Source: Sphingomonas sp.
GTDB lineage: Bacteria; Pseudomonadota; Alphaproteobacteria; Sphingomonadales; Sphingomonadaceae
DNA: 64,000 nt
Direction of reading: 5' to 3'
Assembly (NCBI GenBank): GCA_017418975.1
Contig: JAFOMG010000019.1
Coordinates: forward strand, 124,001 to 188,000
Below the pieces are notes generated by a model that was given only the letters and a program-made list of their open reading frames with translations, did no database searches and had not been told where the DNA came from. Shown in pieces: positions 16,822 to 23,689 of the stretch. Numbering within the stretch: position 1 is the first letter of the stretch; the number at the start of each line of letters is the position of its first letter. The position numbers were made by a program, and so were the translations under genes.

Positions 16822-16883
16822 CCGCTCGCAGCCCCTCGCGAGCGGAAACCTGACGGGAGGGGTCACCCCCTAGGCCCCTCCCG
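16822..16883 (+). promoter_or_regulatory. Two perfect hairpins in the pspA leader
   Basis: CCGCTCGC/GCGAGCGG (16822-16829, 16838-16845) and CGGGAGGGG/CCCCTCCCG (16854-16862, 16875-16883) form 8-bp and 9-bp perfect stems between the 35-codon gene and pspA. There is no U-run, so they look like mRNA processing or stabilising structures that separate expression of the first gene from pspA. Confidence 0.5.
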
Positions 16884-16915
16884 GCAGGAAACAGAAACGA
16901 AGGAGTAACGACGAA

Positions 16916-17584
16916 ATGGGTATCTTCTCGCGAACCCGTGACATCATCGCCGCCAACGTCACCGATCTGCTCGACAAGGCGGAGGATCCGGCGAAGATGG
17001 TCCGCATGATCATCCTCGAGATGGAGGAAACCCTGGTCGAGGTCCGCGCTTCCGCGGCCCGCACCATCGCGGACCAGAAGGAGATGCGCCGCCACATCGC
17101 CAAGCTCGAGAAGCTCCAGGAGAGCTGGACCGAGAAGGCGGAGCTGGCGCTCTCGAAGGGCCGCGAGGATCTGGCCAAGGCCGCGCTGGTCGAGAAGCAG
17201 AAGGCCGCCGACATGTGCGAGCAGCTTTCGGAGGAGATCTCGGTGCTCGACGAGGCGCTGCGTGCTTCGGAGGAGGACATCAACAAGCTCCAGACCAAGC
17301 TGCGCGAGGCTCGCGCCCGCCAGAACTCGATCGTCACTCGCATGGAGAGCGCCAACAACCGGGTGCGCCTGCGCGAGATGACCAATGGCAGCCGCATGCA
17401 GGACGCCTTCTCGCGCTTCGACGTGCTCGAGCGCCGGGTCGATCTGGCCGAGGGCCGCGCCGATGCCGCCGGGCTGGGCGCCGCGCCGAAGACCCTCGAC
17501 GAGGAAATCGCCGAACTCCGCTCGTCGGAAAAGGTGGATGCCGAGCTCGAAGCCCTGAAGAAGCGCCTCGGCAAGGGAGAATAA
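16916..17584 (+). CDS. pspA: Phage shock protein A
   Basis: 222 residues, PspA/IM30 family: MGIFSRTRDIIAANVTDLLDKAEDP at the start with the amphipathic helix, PAKMVRMIILEMEETLVEVR, then long coiled-coil helices to the end (EEIAELRSS...). PspA is an ESCRT-III-like membrane-repair protein that binds damaged inner membrane and, when free, inhibits PspF. GAAGGAG is well placed ahead of the ATG. pspB follows after 3 bases. Confidence 0.97.
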   Translation: MGIFSRTRDIIAANVTDLLDKAEDPAKMVRMIILEMEETLVEVRASAARTIADQKEMRRHIAKLEKLQESWTEKAELALSKGREDLAKAALVEKQKAADMCEQLSEEISVLDEALRASEEDINKLQTKLREARARQNSIVTRMESANNRVRLREMTNGSRMQDAFSRFDVLERRVDLAEGRADAAGLGAAPKTLDEEIAELRSSEKVDAELEALKKRLGKGE

Positions 17585-17587
17585 GCG

Positions 17588-17860
17588 ATGGAAGACGTCT
17601 TCCTTCCCATCGTCATCGTCGGGATGCTCTTCATCGGCCTCCCCTGGGTGATCATGCACTACATCACCAAGTGGAAGCAGTCGGGCACGATCACCAACGA
17701 GGACGAGAAGCTGCTGGACGAGCTGCACTACACTGCCCGTCAGCTCGAGGAGCGCCTGCTCACGATCGAGCGGATCATCGCCGCCGACAACCCCGATTTC
17801 CGCCCTGTCCGCGACGTTCGCTCCGAACAGAGCCCCTATGATATTTCCCGGAGGAACTGA
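17588..17860 (+). CDS. pspB: Phage shock protein B
   Basis: 90 residues: an N-terminal membrane helix (about 4-26, FLPIVIVGMLFIGLPWVIMHY) followed by a basic stretch and a coiled coil (LLDELHYTARQLEERLLTIERI). PspB works with PspC to sense envelope stress and recruit PspA. The coiled-coil end LEERLLTIERI resembles the tails of the other small proteins downstream, which suggests common ancestry. Confidence 0.92.
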   Translation: MEDVFLPIVIVGMLFIGLPWVIMHYITKWKQSGTITNEDEKLLDELHYTARQLEERLLTIERIIAADNPDFRPVRDVRSEQSPYDISRRN

Positions 17861-17861
17861 G

Positions 17862-18236
17862 ATGTCGAGCCGCACCAGATTCTATCTCGACAAGGCCAAT
17901 GGCAAGTGGCTGGGCGTCTGTTCGGGCCTGGCGGACTATACGGGCATCGACGTGCTCTGGCTTCGCCTCGGCATGGTCCTGGTCACCTTCAGCACCTTCC
18001 CGATGGGCCTGGTCGCCTATCTGCTGATCGCCTGGCTGGCCCCGGCCAAGCCCAACGGCCTCTACCAGGGCCCCGAGGAAGCCAAGTTCTGGCAGGGCGT
18101 GCGCAGCAACCCGAGCCGCTCGACCGCCGAGGTCCGCTCGAAGTTCCGCGACATCGACCGCCGCCTGGCCGATATCGAGATGTACTATACGAGCCGCAAC
18201 ACCCGGCTCGCCGATGAGATCGACAGCCTGCGCTGA
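17862..18236 (+). CDS. pspC: Phage shock protein C
   Basis: 124 residues. The PspC domain is clear: FYLDKANGKWLGVCSGLADYTGIDVLWLRL, then a membrane helix (about 42-62). A cytoplasmic tail contains KFRDIDRRLADIE and ends EIDSLR, the same ending as the next gene product. The start follows GGAGGAA with good spacing. PspC senses stress with PspB. The shared terminal tail suggests a common binding partner for several proteins of the operon. Confidence 0.94.
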   Translation: MSSRTRFYLDKANGKWLGVCSGLADYTGIDVLWLRLGMVLVTFSTFPMGLVAYLLIAWLAPAKPNGLYQGPEEAKFWQGVRSNPSRSTAEVRSKFRDIDRRLADIEMYYTSRNTRLADEIDSLR

Positions 18237-18270
18237 GCCAATCGCCAGGTAAGTCAACAGGGAGGAAGAG

Positions 18271-18579
18271 ATGAGGGAGTTGAGTTGGCTGGTACCGGTG
18301 CTGATCGTCGCTGCGGTGATGGCATCCCGGGCCTTCCAGACCTGGGTCCGCGCCAAGCACGGCTACCCGATCGAGGATGAGGATGGCCGCCGCGGCCGCC
18401 GCAGCTTCCGGGGCCAGGCCGGAGACCTGGAGGCAGACCGCAAGATCGCGCTGCTCGCCTCGGAGAATGAGCGGCTGACCGGCCAGATCAGCCGGCTGGA
18501 GGAGCGGATCGCGGTACTGGAGCGGATCGCCACCGATCCCGCCGAGCGCGTGGCCCGCGAAATCGACAGCCTGCGCTGA
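18271..18579 (+). CDS. Psp-associated small membrane/coiled-coil protein 1
   Basis: 102 residues: membrane helix at about 5-22, then the short motif WVRAKHGYPIEDED, a basic linker and a coiled-coil tail (ENERLTGQISRLEERIAVLERIATD) ending REIDSLR. It has the PspB layout but a different middle. It is a paralogue of the next gene and of the 91-residue gene further on, which share the K(H/R)GY-type juxtamembrane motif. Likely an inner-membrane partner of PspA/PspC; this is inferred from context. Confidence 0.75.
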   Translation: MRELSWLVPVLIVAAVMASRAFQTWVRAKHGYPIEDEDGRRGRRSFRGQAGDLEADRKIALLASENERLTGQISRLEERIAVLERIATDPAERVAREIDSLR

Positions 18580-18604
18580 GCGACGGCCCAAGGAGAGAGA
18601 AAAG

Positions 18605-18925
18605 ATGGAAAAGGTTCAACTCTTCACCGCCTTCGCCCCGGCGATCACCGTCGTGGGCATCGCGGGGATCCTCGGCTGGGTGCTCACCACCTGGATGCGC
18701 GTGAAGCATGGCTATCCCCTCGACGGTTCGTGGGGCCAGGCGATCTACCCGCAGAACAGCGACGAGGCGATGGAGCGGATCAAGCTCCTGAGCCAGGAGA
18801 ATGCCCAGCTCCGCGCCGAACTGGGCGCGGTCAAGGACCGGCTCGCCAATGTCGAGCGGATCGTGACCGACGGCGCCCATATGCTCGACCGCGAGATCGA
18901 GCAGCTGCGCGGCCCGCATAACTGA
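18605..18925 (+). CDS. Psp-associated small membrane/coiled-coil protein 2
   Basis: 106 residues: membrane helix near 10-28, juxtamembrane WMRVKHGYPLDGS, then a coiled coil (LLSQENAQLRAELGAVKDRLANVERIVTD) and REIEQLR before the last four residues. It is clearly paralogous to the preceding gene. AAGGAGAGAG precedes the ATG. No separate function is known for this kind of protein. Confidence 0.75.
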   Translation: MEKVQLFTAFAPAITVVGIAGILGWVLTTWMRVKHGYPLDGSWGQAIYPQNSDEAMERIKLLSQENAQLRAELGAVKDRLANVERIVTDGAHMLDREIEQLRGPHN

Positions 18926-18935
18926 GGAGGTACCG

Positions 18936-19208
18936 ATGTCGATCAGTCCCCTGCTCATCCCGATCCTGGGCATCTCCTGCGGCCTGCTGGCGATCCTGGG
19001 TGGCGTGTTCATCAAGCCCTGGATCGCGCTGCAGCAGCGCAAGCTGGAGCTCGAGGCGCAGATGGTCGCCGAAAAGGCCGCCCAATATGCGGCGCAGACC
19101 GAACGGCTCGAACAGCGCGTCCGGGTGCTGGAGCGGATCGTGACCGACAAGGGCATCGACCTCTCCGACGAAATCGAGAAGCTGCGGGATGTCCCGCCGC
19201 TGAACTGA
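18936..19208 (+). CDS. Psp-associated small membrane/coiled-coil protein 3
   Basis: 90 residues: N-terminal membrane helix (LLIPILGISCGLLAILGGVF), no KHGY motif, then a continuous helix (LQQRKLELEAQMVAEKAAQYAAQ) and the shared tail RVRVLERIVTD...DEIEKLR. GAGGAGG stands ahead of the ATG, and only 10 bases separate it from the previous gene. It is the most divergent of the tail-bearing proteins. Confidence 0.75.
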   Translation: MSISPLLIPILGISCGLLAILGGVFIKPWIALQQRKLELEAQMVAEKAAQYAAQTERLEQRVRVLERIVTDKGIDLSDEIEKLRDVPPLN

Positions 19209-19257
19209 GAGTTCCCACGCGGCGCACCGCGCGCCGCCAGTAAGAGGAAAGTCCGAC

Positions 19258-19383
19258 ATGATTGCCATCATAGTGTTCGCAGTGCTGACGGCACTGTGCG
19301 GGGGAGCTATTGTCCTCGCCGAGAAGCGGGATCGCCCCGTCCGCCGCGCCGAGCGGCTCGCCCGGGCCACCCAGCAGAACTGA
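19258..19383 (+). CDS. 41-residue single-pass membrane peptide in the psp operon
   Basis: Encodes MIAIIVFAVLTALCGGAIVLA followed by a basic tail (EKRDRPVRRAERLARATQQN). AAGAGGAAAG lies 6-7 bases ahead of the ATG, and the frame fits the gap between two operon genes. One membrane helix with a positive cytoplasmic end; it lacks the shared coiled-coil tail. No family is recognised. Confidence 0.6.
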   Translation: MIAIIVFAVLTALCGGAIVLAEKRDRPVRRAERLARATQQN

Positions 19384-19414
19384 TCCAGCGTAGCGCGTCT
19401 GAAGGAGTAGTGGA

Positions 19415-19690
19415 ATGAACCCGTTCGAGATGGTTTTCGCGATTGTCGTGATCGTCACGATCGGCAGCGTCATCAAGGCGCGCTACGGCATCCGCAAGGA
19501 CAGGGACGGCAACGAGCTCCCTCACGGCAGCCCCGTCGCGGATGGCGTCGCCACCGCCGAGAATGCCCGGCTCCGCGACGAGATCCGGGCTCTCAAGGAG
19601 CGCGTCCAGGTCCTCGAGCGCGTGATCACCGACACCGAAGGCAGCCTTCGTCTCGACCGCGAGATCGAATCGCTGCGCGACAAGAACTGA
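19415..19690 (+). CDS. Psp-associated small membrane/coiled-coil protein 4
   Basis: 91 residues: membrane helix at about 5-20, juxtamembrane IKARYGIRKDRDGN (a variant of the KHGYP motif), a short linker, then ENARLRDEIRALKERVQVLERVITD and REIESLR near the end. GAAGGAG is well spaced before the ATG. It is a paralogue of the 102- and 106-residue proteins. Confidence 0.75.
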   Translation: MNPFEMVFAIVVIVTIGSVIKARYGIRKDRDGNELPHGSPVADGVATAENARLRDEIRALKERVQVLERVITDTEGSLRLDREIESLRDKN

Positions 19691-19716
19691 ATGCGTCAGA
19701 CCAACGGAGGCATGAC

Positions 19717-19962
19717 GTGACCCAGGATCCGACTATCTATCTCACGCTCGCCCTTTCCGGCCTGGCCGGGCTGGGCATGATCATCGCGGCGGGCCTTTCG
19801 GGCTGGCGCGGCTGGCTGGCCCTGAAGCAGCAGGAGCTCGATGCCCATCATGCGCCGGAAACGGTGCCCGCAATGCCCACCGCGGCCTCGCGGATCGAGA
19901 TCGCCGATCTCAAGGAGCGCATCCGCAAGCTCGAAGCGATCGCGGCCGGGGTGGACCTCTGA
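19717..19962 (+). CDS. Psp-associated small membrane/coiled-coil protein 5
   Basis: 81 residues from a GTG start with CGGAGG ahead; an ATG five bases earlier is out of frame and stops at once. The membrane helix (LALSGLAGLGMIIAAGL) is followed by a short linker and a coiled coil (IEIADLKERIRKLEAIAAG). The conserved final REI..LR is missing, so it is a shortened member of the set. It is the last small gene, 24 bases before sufE. Confidence 0.7.
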   Translation: MTQDPTIYLTLALSGLAGLGMIIAAGLSGWRGWLALKQQELDAHHAPETVPAMPTAASRIEIADLKERIRKLEAIAAGVDL

Positions 19963-19986
19963 GGTTCACCCGGCTAGCGGCGGGGC

Positions 19987-20394
19987 ATGACCAGCCTCGA
20001 CGACTTGGCAGAAGAATATGCGTTCCTCGAAGCCGATGACCGCTATCGCCTGCTGATCGATCTGGGCCGCGGGCTGGAAGCAATGCCCGACGTGCTCAAG
20101 ACCGACGCCACCCTGGTCCGCGGCTGTTCCGCCGCGGTCTGGGTCTACCCCACCCGGCGCGACGATGGCCGGCTCCATTTCCTCGCCGATTCGAACGCGG
20201 CGATCACCAAGGGCATCATCGCGCTGGTGCTGCTCGCGGTACAGGACCAGGCCCCGGCCGAGATATTGGCGACCGATATCGAAGCCGCGCTCGCACCGTT
20301 CGATCTGAAGAACCAGCTGAGCTCCAACCGGACCCAGGGCATCCCCAACATGATCGCCCTGGTGCGCGAGACGGCGGAGCGATACGCGGCGTGA
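19987..20394 (+). CDS. sufE: Cysteine desulfuration protein SufE
   Basis: 135 residues. The active-site cysteine C47 lies in LVRGCSAAVW, followed by the family blocks SNAAITKGIIALVL and LSSNRTQGIPNMI. SufE takes persulfide sulfur from a cysteine desulfurase of the SufS type and passes it to the SUF Fe-S scaffold. It lies 24 bases after the psp genes and could share their transcript, though its own promoter is as likely. A perfect hairpin follows. Confidence 0.94.
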   Translation: MTSLDDLAEEYAFLEADDRYRLLIDLGRGLEAMPDVLKTDATLVRGCSAAVWVYPTRRDDGRLHFLADSNAAITKGIIALVLLAVQDQAPAEILATDIEAALAPFDLKNQLSSNRTQGIPNMIALVRETAERYAA

Positions 20395-20397
20395 AAC

Positions 20398-20418
20398 CCC
20401 CTCCCTGGAAGGGAGGGG
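20398..20418. terminator. Bidirectional terminator after sufE
   Basis: CCCCTCCCT-GGA-AGGGAGGGG is a perfect 9-bp stem between the convergent sufE and ferredoxin-like genes. It could end transcription from both sides. No T-run is present on the plus strand. Confidence 0.65.
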
Positions 20419-20429
20419 AATGCCAATGC

Positions 20430-20747
20430 TCAGTCCCGCCCCAGCCCCAGTTCCCCGGCCACCAGGTCCAGATCCGTGCCCTTCGGCACGAGCAGCCATT
20501 CCCTCGGCCCGCCGGCGTCGACCACCGTCACCGCGCCGCGCGGGCAGACGCCCATGCACTTCACCTCGACGATCCCCGCCTCGGCCTTGCGGCCCTTCTT
20601 CAGGCCGAGATGCCTGCGCAGCGCCTTGGCGAGCGGCGTGCGCCCCTTGGGCCCGAAGCCGCCTTTCAGCTTCTTCGAGCATTTCGCGCAGACCAGGATC
20701 GTTTGCCCCCAGTTGGCGGGGACGCGGCGCTTCAATCGCCCTTCCAC
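20430..20747 (-). CDS. Thioredoxin-like [2Fe-2S] ferredoxin domain protein
   Basis: 105 residues. Four cysteines fit the thioredoxin-like ferredoxin pattern: C20 and C23 in VCAKCSKK, C64 and C68 in VKCMGVCPRGAV. This arrangement resembles the NuoE-like/(2Fe-2S) ferredoxin fold in which the cluster is bound by two loops. An electron carrier role is likely but the partner is unknown. Its start overlaps the end of the J-domain gene by 16 bases. Confidence 0.85.
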   Translation of the reverse strand: MEGRLKRRVPANWGQTILVCAKCSKKLKGGFGPKGRTPLAKALRRHLGLKKGRKAEAGIVEVKCMGVCPRGAVTVVDAGGPREWLLVPKGTDLDLVAGELGLGRD

Positions 20748-21268
20748 GTCCGTCGTTCCTCGGCCGCCTTGAGCACGTCATAGGCCGCCTGGATCGCCTG
20801 GAAGCGCCGGGCCGCCTCGGCATCGCCCGGCTTCACATCGGGGTGATTCACCTTGGCGAGCCGGCGCCAGGCACCACGCACCGCCTCGAAATCGGCATCG
20901 ACCTCGAGCTCGAGCACCTCGAGCGCGCGCATCTCGTCACGCGAGCGGCTGCCGTCGCCCGGGCCCGCCCAGCCATTATATTTCGCCTCGGCGAAGCCCG
21001 ACGCGTCGCGCCGTTCGTCCGCCTCGCGCTTGGCCGCCTCCTCCGCGGTCAGGCCGGCGAAGTAATCCCAGTTGCGGTTATACTCGGCGGCGTGCGCCTC
21101 GCAGAAATACCAGCGCTCACGGCTGTTCGGCGATTTGGGGGCGGGCCGATCGCCCGGCTGGTCGCAGCCATGGCGATCGCACATGCGCACCTGCACGGCC
21201 TCCCGCTCGGCGCCATACGCGCGCCAGCGCGGAAACCCCCAGTCGGTCGAGCGTGTCGATCTTGCCAT
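20732..21268 (-). CDS. J-domain protein with N-terminal Cys/His cluster
   Basis: 178 residues. The J domain is at the C-terminus (ALEVLELEVDADFEAVRGAWRRLAKVNHPDVKPGD), with the HPD motif needed to stimulate DnaK ATPase, and RFQAIQAAYDVL as its last helix. The N-terminal half contains CDRHGC and FCEAHA, a possible zinc site. This reversed layout (J domain last) is typical of a small alphaproteobacterial family of unknown client. It is translated with the following ferredoxin-like gene. Confidence 0.88.
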   Translation of the reverse strand: MARSTRSTDWGFPRWRAYGAEREAVQVRMCDRHGCDQPGDRPAPKSPNSRERWYFCEAHAAEYNRNWDYFAGLTAEEAAKREADERRDASGFAEAKYNGWAGPGDGSRSRDEMRALEVLELEVDADFEAVRGAWRRLAKVNHPDVKPGDAEAARRFQAIQAAYDVLKAAEERRTWKGD

Positions 21269-21326
21269 GCCGCCCAGATAGCCCCTCGTTCGGTCGGCGC
21301 AAGCGCGATGGCGCTCCGCAAGATGA

Positions 21327-21697
21327 AATGCCAGAGGGTCTATAAGCCGGGTTCTGTCCTCGCCTGACGGCGATGTGCGACCATTCCTCTAGGCGACGGA
21401 TCGCTCCGCCGCTCCAGCAACCAACCCGGGCGACGGGCCGGAACCAGGCCCATGCGCCGCCCCTATTCGGTCTTGCTCCCGGTGGGGTTTGCCGTGCCGC
21501 TTCCGTTACCGGTCGCGCGGTGCGCTCTTGCCGCACCCTTTCACCCTTGCCGCTCCCGAAGGAGGTAGGCGGTCTGCTCTCTGTGGCACTTTCCCTGGGG
21601 TCGCCCCCGCCGGGCATTACCCGGCACCGTGTTTCCGTGGAGCCCGGACTTTCCTCGCGTGCTTGCGCACCCGCGGCCGCCCGACCCTCTGGCGAGG
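21327..21697 (-). ncRNA. rnpB: RNase P RNA, bacterial class A
   Basis: On the minus strand the 5' part contains GAGGAAAGTCCGGGCTCC and the 3' part ends ACAGAACCCGGCTTAT followed by AGACCCTCTGGC, both hallmarks of class A RNase P RNA. The ends pair as an 11-bp P1 helix (GCCAGAGGGTC at the 5' end with GACCCTCTGGC at the 3' end). It is the catalytic RNA that trims tRNA 5' leaders. Ends are given to within a few bases. Confidence 0.95.
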
Positions 21698-21732
21698 ACC
21701 GCTCTAGCGAAGCCGCCCGCGACTGCAAGGGC

Positions 21733-22029
21733 TCAGGATGTTTTACCCGGTTCGGCGGCGCGCAGCACGGCGGTGCCCCAGGCCATCACCTCGACTCGCC
21801 AGGTAACGTTCAGGCCCGATGCCAGCGCGATCTTGCGATAGTCCGATCCCAGGCCGGTCACGCCGTCGGCACCGCGCACCCGCGCGATCCGCTGCACGGC
21901 CTCGGTCGCCTCGCTCACCGTAGGGATGTTGACGGAAGCGGGCACGTCGCCGCGCGCGTCGGCGCGGGCAACGCCGGAGAGATAGGCCTGGACCGGGCCC
22001 AGGGAAGTAAAGCCGATATTGCTGCTCAA
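21733..22029 (-). CDS. YbjQ/UPF0145-like protein
   Basis: 98 residues. The central ATEAVQRIARVRGADGVTGL and the terminal RVEVMAWGTAVLR match the UPF0145 (YbjQ) pattern, in which a helix (ERL..EA..LGADAVVG) is followed by a strand ending in an AYGTAV motif. These small proteins form pentamers and are called putative heavy-metal-binding proteins; their true role is unknown. It sits just upstream of rnpB on the same strand. Confidence 0.65.
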   Translation of the reverse strand: MSSNIGFTSLGPVQAYLSGVARADARGDVPASVNIPTVSEATEAVQRIARVRGADGVTGLGSDYRKIALASGLNVTWRVEVMAWGTAVLRAAEPGKTS

Positions 22030-22107
22030 GGCGTGACCACCTCCGCCTTCCTATAGATCATCCTATACTTGCAATAGCCTGCATGGATATGGTGCACGCC
22101 TGCGTAA

Positions 22108-22809
22108 CTAATCGTCGCCCTGGGGCTTGGGCAGGAGCAGCGCGAGCAGCAGGCAGCGGCATTCCATGTCGATCTCGCCATCGATCATCTCGGGCCGGAA
22201 ACGGCGCTGAAAGGCGACAACCGCGGCCTGCTCGTCGGTGACGTCATAGCCGAAACGCTCGAGCGCCATGATGAAGCCGGCATCGGGCCAGCCCGGATCC
22301 ATCAGGTTCTTCGTGGGGCGCGGCAGCGCCAGGCGCAGGCGGGCGAGCGCGTGCCAGTTGAACAGTTCGCCCGGATCCTGCTTGCGCGCCGGCGCCACGT
22401 CCGAATGGCCGACGACGTTGCCGCGGGTGATGCCGTAGCGCGCCTTGACCTCGGCGACGAGCGGGATCAGCGCCCCCATCTGCTCGGCCGGGAACGGGCG
22501 ATAGCCATGCTCATGGCCGGGATTGACGATCTCGATGCCGACCGAGGCGGAATTCACGTCGGTGATCCCGCGCCAGTGCGAGCGGCCGGCATGCCAGGCG
22601 CGCTTCTCCTCGGGCACCAGCCGGTGGATCGTGCCGTCCTCGTCGACCAGATAATGGGCGGAGACCTTCGCCGCGGGATCGCGCAGCCGGTCGAGCGCCG
22701 CGGCGGCGCTCTCCATGCCGGTATAGTGCAGCACGATCATCGTGACGGGCAGCGCCCGCGCATCGAAATTGGGCGAAGGCGCGTCGAGAAAGGCCAGGCC
22801 GTTGTGCAT
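22108..22809 (-). CDS. N-acetylmuramoyl-L-alanine amidase, AmiD/AmpD type
   Basis: 233 residues. Zinc ligands appear as His in IVLHYTG (~28), and His and Asp/Lys in VGHSDVAPARKQDPG near 145-158. WHAGRSHWRG and NSASVGIEIVNPG are further family blocks. The C-terminal ~65 residues (FGYDVTDEQAAVVAFQRRFRP) form a peptidoglycan-binding-like helical domain. It cleaves between MurNAc and L-Ala. There is no signal peptide or lipobox, which favours cytosolic recycling (AmpD-like use) over a surface AmiD. Confidence 0.92.
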   Translation of the reverse strand: MHNGLAFLDAPSPNFDARALPVTMIVLHYTGMESAAAALDRLRDPAAKVSAHYLVDEDGTIHRLVPEEKRAWHAGRSHWRGITDVNSASVGIEIVNPGHEHGYRPFPAEQMGALIPLVAEVKARYGITRGNVVGHSDVAPARKQDPGELFNWHALARLRLALPRPTKNLMDPGWPDAGFIMALERFGYDVTDEQAAVVAFQRRFRPEMIDGEIDMECRCLLLALLLPKPQGDD

Positions 22810-22843
22810 CGTGCACGACGCTAGCCGCGCAGGGCCGCCGCGA

Positions 22844-23689
22844 TCAACCCGCCGCGCGCAGCGTCCCCGGCGTGTCGACCGGGCGATAGAAGCCGCGATA
22901 GCGCTCGCAGGGCACGAAATGATCGGTCTGGCCGATCACCGTCTCCCCGGCCCCCAGCGCCAACAGCCCGCCGGGCCGCATCGCCGAAGCCAGGCTGTCG
23001 AACACCTTGCGGCGCACCGCGAGCGAGAAATAGAGCATCACGTTGCGGCACAGAATGATGTCGAACATGCCCGCCGGGGCAGGATCGAGGGTCAGATTGT
23101 GCTGGCGGAACTGGAGCTTGCGCACCAGCTCGGGCTTGGCGGCCCAATCGGCGCCCACCGTGTCGAACCAGCTCATCATCCGGCGCACGGGCAGGCCGCG
23201 CTGGATCTCGAACTGCGAGAAGCGCCCGCTCCGCGCCCGTGCCAGCGCCGCCGGCGAGACGTCGGTCGCCACGATCTCGGGGTCGGGCAGGCCGCGCTCG
23301 GAGAAGAGCATGGCGAGGCTCAGCGGCTCCTGCCCCGTCGAGCAGCCGGCGGACCAGATGCGCAGGCGGCGGCTGCCCGCCTCGGCCTGCATCGCCTCCG
23401 CCGCGTCCACGATCATGTCGAGCACGGCGGCGTCGCGGAAGAAGCTGGTCTCCTGGTTGAGCAGCGCGTCGACCACCAGGTCCGCCAGCTCCCCGGTGCG
23501 CGCCGCGATCAGTTGGGCCACCAGCTCGTCGAGGCTGGCCAGCCCGCGCGCGCGCAGGATCGGCTTCAGCGCCGTCTCGATCCGCCAGGTGCGGTTCGCC
23601 GCGATCTGCTGGCCGGCCCGCTGCTCGAGCAGCGCCGCGATCATGTTCATCGCGCCGGCCGAGGCGATCGGCGTGGAGCCCGGGATCAT
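22844..23689 (-). CDS. cheR: Chemotaxis protein methyltransferase CheR
   Basis: 281 residues. The N-terminal helical domain ends at ETSFFRD, and the SAM-binding domain has RIWSAGCSTGQEP, VATDVSPAAL and FDIILCRNVMLYF. It methylates glutamates on chemoreceptors with SAM. Its ATG overlaps the cheB stop, which places it as the last gene of the operon. No chemoreceptor gene is in the window. Confidence 0.95.
   Translation of the reverse strand: MIPGSTPIASAGAMNMIAALLEQRAGQQIAANRTWRIETALKPILRARGLASLDELVAQLIAARTGELADLVVDALLNQETSFFRDAAVLDMIVDAAEAMQAEAGSRRLRIWSAGCSTGQEPLSLAMLFSERGLPDPEIVATDVSPAALARARSGRFSQFEIQRGLPVRRMMSWFDTVGADWAAKPELVRKLQFRQHNLTLDPAPAGMFDIILCRNVMLYFSLAVRRKVFDSLASAMRPGGLLALGAGETVIGQTDHFVPCERYRGFYRPVDTPGTLRAAG

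Noticed and set aside
21327..22056. Plus-strand open frames over the RNase P RNA gene
   Set aside because: The region is explained by the minus-strand structural RNA; the frames have no supporting similarity.
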